Below, piece by piece: positions 60,899 through 64,000 of a DNA stretch of 64,000 nucleotides; within the stretch, counting starts at the first letter, position 1, and the number at the start of each line of letters is the position of its first letter. Made by a program: the position numbers and the translations under genes. The notes beneath the pieces are model-generated. The model searched no databases, was not told the origin of the DNA, and was given only the letters and a program-made list of their open reading frames with translations. This DNA is from Chitinophagaceae bacterium (GTDB lineage: Bacteria; Bacteroidota; Bacteroidia; Chitinophagales; Chitinophagaceae): positions 682,001 through 746,000 of the forward strand of contig JAHBTK010000002.1 of the NCBI GenBank assembly GCA_019638625.1, written 5' to 3'.

Positions 60899-61010
60899 GC
60901 ATCAAAGACACCCACACGGAAATATTCCACAAGGCGGGCTCAGGCAGTTGTCGCAATTAACACCGATTTTACATATATCAGAAAAATCTATAATTAAAAA
61001 GGCTCTATAA

Positions 61011-61042
61011 TTTGCCAAAATGTAATATATAAATTACATTTG
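61011..61042 (+). promoter_or_regulatory. Promoter with embedded operator for the membrane protein/XRE operon
   Basis: TTTG at 61011-61014, a 20-bp spacer and TACATTTG at 61035-61042 make a near-ideal promoter. Between and across them, AATGTAAT (61019-61026) and ATTACATT (61033-61040) form a palindrome, and a third half-site ATTACATTT (61054-61062) abuts the start codon. The layout fits an autorepressor, likely the XRE protein of the same operon. Confidence 0.6.
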
Positions 61043-61062
61043 GTAATACAAACATTACATTT

Positions 61063-61470
61063 ATGCAGGATAAATCTTTTCCTTATGGTTATTGGATAAA
61101 AATGCTGGGGATTTTTATCGTTGTTGCAGGCATCATTAATTGCATAATAGAGTATTACAACAAAACTCCGATTAATGTAAACGGGTTAGCTATGGGGTTA
61201 TCGTGGGGATTTGTCTTTATTTTCTTTTCAAAAGAAAGGACAGATGACGAAATGATGCAAGGGTTGAAGTTTAAGGCTTTGGCTACTGCTGTGATTGTCG
61301 CATTCTCCATCACCCAATTGTATAATTACATTTTTCTCAATCGGGGTTTTGAACGACATGGCGAGGTGCATTCCATTTCCGCATACCAGTTTTTGTCATT
61401 TACATTAATATTGGCCACAGGTTACTTTTACTACCTGAAATACCAGGCAACTACAAAAGGACAGGAATGA
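61063..61470 (+). CDS. Small integral membrane protein in XRE operon
   Basis: 135 residues with four membrane helices (about 10-28, 42-60, 70-92, 104-125) and short loops. I do not recognise a named family; similar small four-helix proteins are often encoded directly before a short HTH regulator. The last codons overlap the start of the XRE gene by 4 bp (ATGA), which indicates translational coupling. Confidence 0.82.
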   Translation: MQDKSFPYGYWIKMLGIFIVVAGIINCIIEYYNKTPINVNGLAMGLSWGFVFIFFSKERTDDEMMQGLKFKALATAVIVAFSITQLYNYIFLNRGFERHGEVHSISAYQFLSFTLILATGYFYYLKYQATTKGQE

Positions 61471-61673
61471 AAAACCTTATAAGAGTTGAAAGAGCAAGGA
61501 ATAATTTAACACAGGCTGAGCTGGCTGAAAAGGCGGGTGTCGCCCGTCAAACGATCATAGCTATAGAAGCGGGCAAATTTGTTCCATCTACTATCCTGGC
61601 GTTCAAAATTGCACACATTCTTAATTGTAAAGCGGATGAAATCTTTGAACTTGAAGATAAAGACTGGGCATAG
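61467..61673 (+). CDS. Small XRE/Cro-type HTH transcriptional regulator
   Basis: 68 residues, almost entirely one HTH_3 domain: 'ARNNLTQAELAEKAGVARQT' then 'IIAIEAGKFVPSTILAFKIA' and a C-terminal 'ADEIFEL'. This stand-alone YozG-like type regulates its own operon. It probably binds the AATGTAAT/ATTACATT sites at the promoter (inference). Confidence 0.92.
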   Translation: MKNLIRVERARNNLTQAELAEKAGVARQTIIAIEAGKFVPSTILAFKIAHILNCKADEIFELEDKDWA

Positions 61674-61690
61674 AAGCAGTAATGTAAACA

Positions 61691-61867
61691 CTATGGCATG
61701 AAATCATCCTCCGGTTTGGGACCATATTTCGTGAAAACTTTCTCTATGGCGCCGGAAAAAATGGGGAATTTTTCTTTGGCAAAATCTTTAACGATAGTAA
61801 TTGCCTGCAGGGCCTGCTCATCGGTTAAGCCTGCTTCATTTTTCAACCGGTTGATAAGCTCTTCCAT
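61691..61867 (-). CDS. Small conserved 58-residue protein downstream of plsX
   Basis: ATG at 61867-61865, stop TAG at 61693-61691. Starts 'MEELINRLKNEAGLTDEQAL', continues with a helical 'ITIVKDFAKEKFP' segment and ends 'KPEDDFMP'. The amphipathic helix pattern, the acidic end and its position six bases after the plsX stop suggest a genuine gene of the plsX operon. Similar short proteins of unknown function are known to me from Bacteroidota. Confidence 0.75.
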   Translation of the reverse strand: MEELINRLKNEAGLTDEQALQAITIVKDFAKEKFPIFSGAIEKVFTKYGPKPEDDFMP

Positions 61868-61873
61868 AACAGT

Positions 61874-62821
61874 TTATTTCAAATTTTGAAAGCTGTTCCT
61901 GATTTTCCCGGACAGGTCTGTTTCGGTCACTTTTTGCGCCATCAGCAGCATATTTTTGAATGCCAGCCCGTTGGAAATACCGTGCCCGATAATGACAGGC
62001 TTATTTACCCCCAATACCGGCACACCGCCATATTTTTCAAATTCGAACCTCTCCAGGTATTCATCCCTGATGTTGCGGCGTTTTACGATGTCGTGGATAC
62101 TCTCCGCCATCTTCAGCATTACATTTCCGGTAAACCCTTCACATACTACCACATCCGCTTTATCCAGGAATACATCCCGTCCTTCCACATTGCCTATAAA
62201 GTTGATGAGTTCGTTTTGCTTCAGCAGCGGGAAAGTAGCCTGCGCCAGAAGATTACCCTTGCCTTCTTCTTCACCGATATTCAGCAGTCCCACTTTGGGA
62301 TTGGGGCGGTTCCATACATGTTCTGCGAACAGGGAGCCGAGGATGGCAAACTGTTCCAGGTTTTCCGGTTTGCAGTCGGCATTGATGCCTGCGTCCAATA
62401 GCAAACCGAGTTCCCCGTTTTCACGGGGCAGGTAGGTGCCGATGGTCGGGCGGGTAACGCCTTCTATCGGTTTGATGCTGTACAACGCTCCTACCAGCAT
62501 AGCGCCTGTATTGCCGGCGCTGATGAACGCGTCCGCCTTCCCGGTTGCCAGCAGGTGAAACCCGATAGCGATGGACGATTGTTGTTTTTCCTTCAGCGCT
62601 TTGGTTGGATGTTCCTGCATACCGATTACCTGGGGAGCATGCACAATAGTGTATCTTCCTTCAAAGTCTTTTATGGCAGGCTCCAGCGGATGTATCTGCG
62701 TTTCATCCCCTACAAGAATCACATGTGCGGCAGCCGGGTATTCTGAAAGATAGTCCGCCACACCCTTTATGGCTTCCGCGGGGGCATAATCGCCACCCAT
62801 CATATCCAACGCTATATTCAT
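61874..62821 (-). CDS. plsX: Phosphate acyltransferase PlsX
   Basis: 315 residues, full length. Motifs: N-terminal 'IALDMMGGDYAP', 'FISAGNTGAMLVGAL', 'LLDAGINADCKPENL', 'VVCEGFTGNVMLK' and 'PVLGVNKPVIIGHGIS'. It makes acyl-phosphate from acyl-ACP for phospholipid synthesis. It follows DUF177 and rpmF, the classical gene order, with the usual fabH not seen downstream. Confidence 0.96.
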   Translation of the reverse strand: MNIALDMMGGDYAPAEAIKGVADYLSEYPAAAHVILVGDETQIHPLEPAIKDFEGRYTIVHAPQVIGMQEHPTKALKEKQQSSIAIGFHLLATGKADAFISAGNTGAMLVGALYSIKPIEGVTRPTIGTYLPRENGELGLLLDAGINADCKPENLEQFAILGSLFAEHVWNRPNPKVGLLNIGEEEGKGNLLAQATFPLLKQNELINFIGNVEGRDVFLDKADVVVCEGFTGNVMLKMAESIHDIVKRRNIRDEYLERFEFEKYGGVPVLGVNKPVIIGHGISNGLAFKNMLLMAQKVTETDLSGKIRNSFQNLK

Positions 62822-62918
62822 GTGGTAAAGATGAGGAAAATCTTAAAAATACAAATCCCCAGTCCAAATAATTGATTTATCCGGAATGGGAACTGCCTGA
62901 AGGAAAAGGGTATTCCAA

Positions 62919-63110
62919 TTATTTAATAGGAGATTGCTCTGTTACTACTTTTCCTTTATAGTACAATTTTCCTTCACTCACATGTGCACGATGACGAACA
63001 TGTGTTTCGCCTGTAGTGCTGTCCTTGCTTAAGGTTACAGACACAGCGTTATAATGTGTTCTGCGTTTCGCACTGCGTTGTTGAGAGTGCCTCCGTTTGG
63101 GATTTGGCAT
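62919..63110 (-). CDS. rpmF: 50S ribosomal protein L32
   Basis: 63 residues, starting 'MPNPKRRHSQQRSAKRR', the invariant L32 N-terminus. The zinc-binding Cys residues of the C+ form are absent (no Cys at all). It lies 11 bp after the DUF177 gene on the same strand. Confidence 0.96.
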   Translation of the reverse strand: MPNPKRRHSQQRSAKRRTHYNAVSVTLSKDSTTGETHVRHRAHVSEGKLYYKGKVVTEQSPIK

Positions 63111-63121
63111 ATCACTAAATT

Positions 63122-63661
63122 TTAATTGTTTCTAAATTTGTCCAACCCTTTCCATATAGGGTTCTCATTGATTATATTGGTTCCGTTCAATTTCCTGAGC
63201 GTCTCCAGCGCTTCCTCATTACATCCCGAACTGCCGTCCGGCTTTTTATCACAGGTGCGCTGCAGCGGAATACTCAGGTTGATAAACTCATAAATCCAGT
63301 TCTCTACGTTTATATGGCTTTCTGTCCTGGAAATATAAAACACATCAGGGTCTTCTTCCTCTTCATTCATTTTTTCCGGCTCATCCACCATTTTTACCAA
63401 CACTTCAAAATCATCCCAAAGCTGCTTGTCCAGCGTGTTGCCACACATATCGCAAAGCAGTTTCACCGTTCCCCCGATTTCAAATTTCAGCATGAGGAAG
63501 GATGTCTTTTTGTCGAGTATCAGCTTTATATTTACCCTGGGATCCGTAAAATCCTGGGGCTCTTTATCTGCAAAGAACTTATCATCTACCTCATAAATAA
63601 ACTCATGTATTCCCGGCTTCAATCCTACAAAAGCAATCTCATATTCACGCCGGTTTGCCAT
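63122..63661 (-). CDS. DUF177 (YceD-type) protein, rRNA-accumulation factor family
   Basis: 179 residues from the ATG at 63661; an in-frame ATG at 63685 would lie within the promoter. Features of YceD/DUF177: 'GTVKLLCDMCGNTLDKQL' near residue 80, acidic 'NEEEEDPDVFYI', and 'INLSIPLQRTC'. Homologs affect 23S rRNA levels in E. coli and plants. First gene of the rpmF-plsX operon. Confidence 0.9.
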   Translation of the reverse strand: MANRREYEIAFVGLKPGIHEFIYEVDDKFFADKEPQDFTDPRVNIKLILDKKTSFLMLKFEIGGTVKLLCDMCGNTLDKQLWDDFEVLVKMVDEPEKMNEEEEDPDVFYISRTESHINVENWIYEFINLSIPLQRTCDKKPDGSSGCNEEALETLRKLNGTNIINENPIWKGLDKFRNN

Positions 63662-63682
63662 GCTGCCTGTTTTAAAGGTTTG

Positions 63683-63690
63683 CAAAGGTA
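63683..63690 (-). promoter_or_regulatory. -7 element of the DUF177-rpmF-plsX promoter
   Basis: Minus-strand TACCTTTG, a perfect TAnnTTTG, with CTTG 16 bp upstream. Initiation near 63676 leaves about 15 nt before the ATG at 63661 and sets the start of the gene. Confidence 0.5.
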
Positions 63691-63878
63691 GTAATTTTTA
63701 ATGATACAAGGAACAGAAAGCCGGGTGAATATTTCGGGGAACGGTGGGGGTTGACCAAAGCGAACGAACTTATGTATACTGCTGAAAATGAATTATTTAC
63801 AAAACGTTTTCTTTTTTACCAAAACACAGAAAGACGAACGGCCGTTGGTGTCTTGCTATTAATATTCCCGGTTCCCGC

Positions 63879-64000
63879 TTATAGTTCCTTCCAGACCTTT
63901 TGCGCAAATTCTTCCAGAGATGGGTCCCGGGCGCCCATCAGCAGCAGTACAGAATCGCCGGTCAGATGAGTGCGTAATGACTCCGGAAGATCGTTTCTAT
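63879..64000 (-). CDS. C-terminal end of a Mur-ligase-like protein (partial)
   Basis: Reading minus from the right edge, 39 codons precede TAA at 63881-63879. The end includes 'DSVLLLMGARDPSLEEFA' and 'KVWKEL', which resembles the C-terminal domain end of UDP-N-acetylmuramate-alanine ligase-like (MurC/Mpl-type) proteins of Bacteroidota. Based on a short stretch and memory only. Confidence 0.5.
   Translation of the reverse strand, partial: RNDLPESLRTHLTGDSVLLLMGARDPSLEEFAQKVWKEL

Noticed and set aside
61886..62401. 171-codon plus-strand frame
   Set aside because: Antisense to plsX, which is complete and conserved.

Overview
The window reads as chromosomal DNA of a member of the Bacteroidota, most likely the family Chitinophagaceae. 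Support comes from a SusC/SusD pair behind an ECF sigma/FecR pair, a second TonB receptor with a DUF4249 partner, an 800-residue FtsX-like permease with no ATPase beside it, a LytS/LytTR two-component pair, weak or absent Shine-Dalgarno sites, and promoters of the TTTG / TAnnTTTG type. I see no rRNA, tRNA, CRISPR array, intact insertion sequence or phage module.

Layout. 1-6.1 kb: the tail of an unknown gene, a short ORF6N protein with an odd C-terminus, an exported DUF4838 protein and an FtsX-like permease behind a good sigma-54 box. 6.7-22.3 kb: one long plus-strand glycan-use locus (sigma, FecR, SusC, SusD, GxGYxYP-type protein, acyl-CoA ligase, a GH26 domain fused to a CocE-type esterase, a beta-helix protein and an alpha/beta hydrolase). 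22.4-32.5 kb: an AT-richer minus-strand block with an unknown secreted protein, a SUKH protein, DUF4249 + TonB receptor, a membrane fatty-acid hydroxylase/sterol desaturase, and a LytTR regulator with its kinase. 32.9-50.2 kb: mainly housekeeping or conserved genes (class V aminotransferase, TonB-plug macroglobulin-like protein, CrtD-like desaturase, Nif3-like, zinc-ribbon coiled-coil protein, SMUG2-type glycosylase, RecN, rhodanese, ketoglutarate-semialdehyde-type dehydrogenase, TrmH-type methylase, BamA/TamA-like protein). 50.4-56.4 kb: accessory genes (DUF7003-like, an ECF sigma with a membrane partner, a DUF6249-like protein, a serine hydrolase, Fic) separated by hairpin-rich DNA. 56.5-64 kb: radical SAM protein, 2H phosphoesterase, adk, msrB, DUF1287, a small membrane protein/XRE pair, and the DUF177-rpmF-plsX cluster with a 58-residue gene at its end.

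The most notable signals lie outside the genes. (1) Direct repeats of a TTTGMGAAGAA-like box, exactly 21 bp apart, stand upstream of the LytS kinase, the desaturase and the TonB receptor and nowhere else that I noticed; this predicts a compact autoregulated LytTR regulon. (2) A REP-like palindromic repeat occurs in about seven intergenic places, once as an inverted pair, and a possible remnant of a REP-associated transposase lies near 55.1 kb. (3) Two 62-nt inverted repeats with identical geometry (17-nt arms, 28-nt loop), plus a shared element of about 90 bp, follow the accessory genes at 50-56 kb and suggest a cassette-like arrangement. (4) Precisely placed palindromes overlap the promoters of the Fic gene and the XRE operon.
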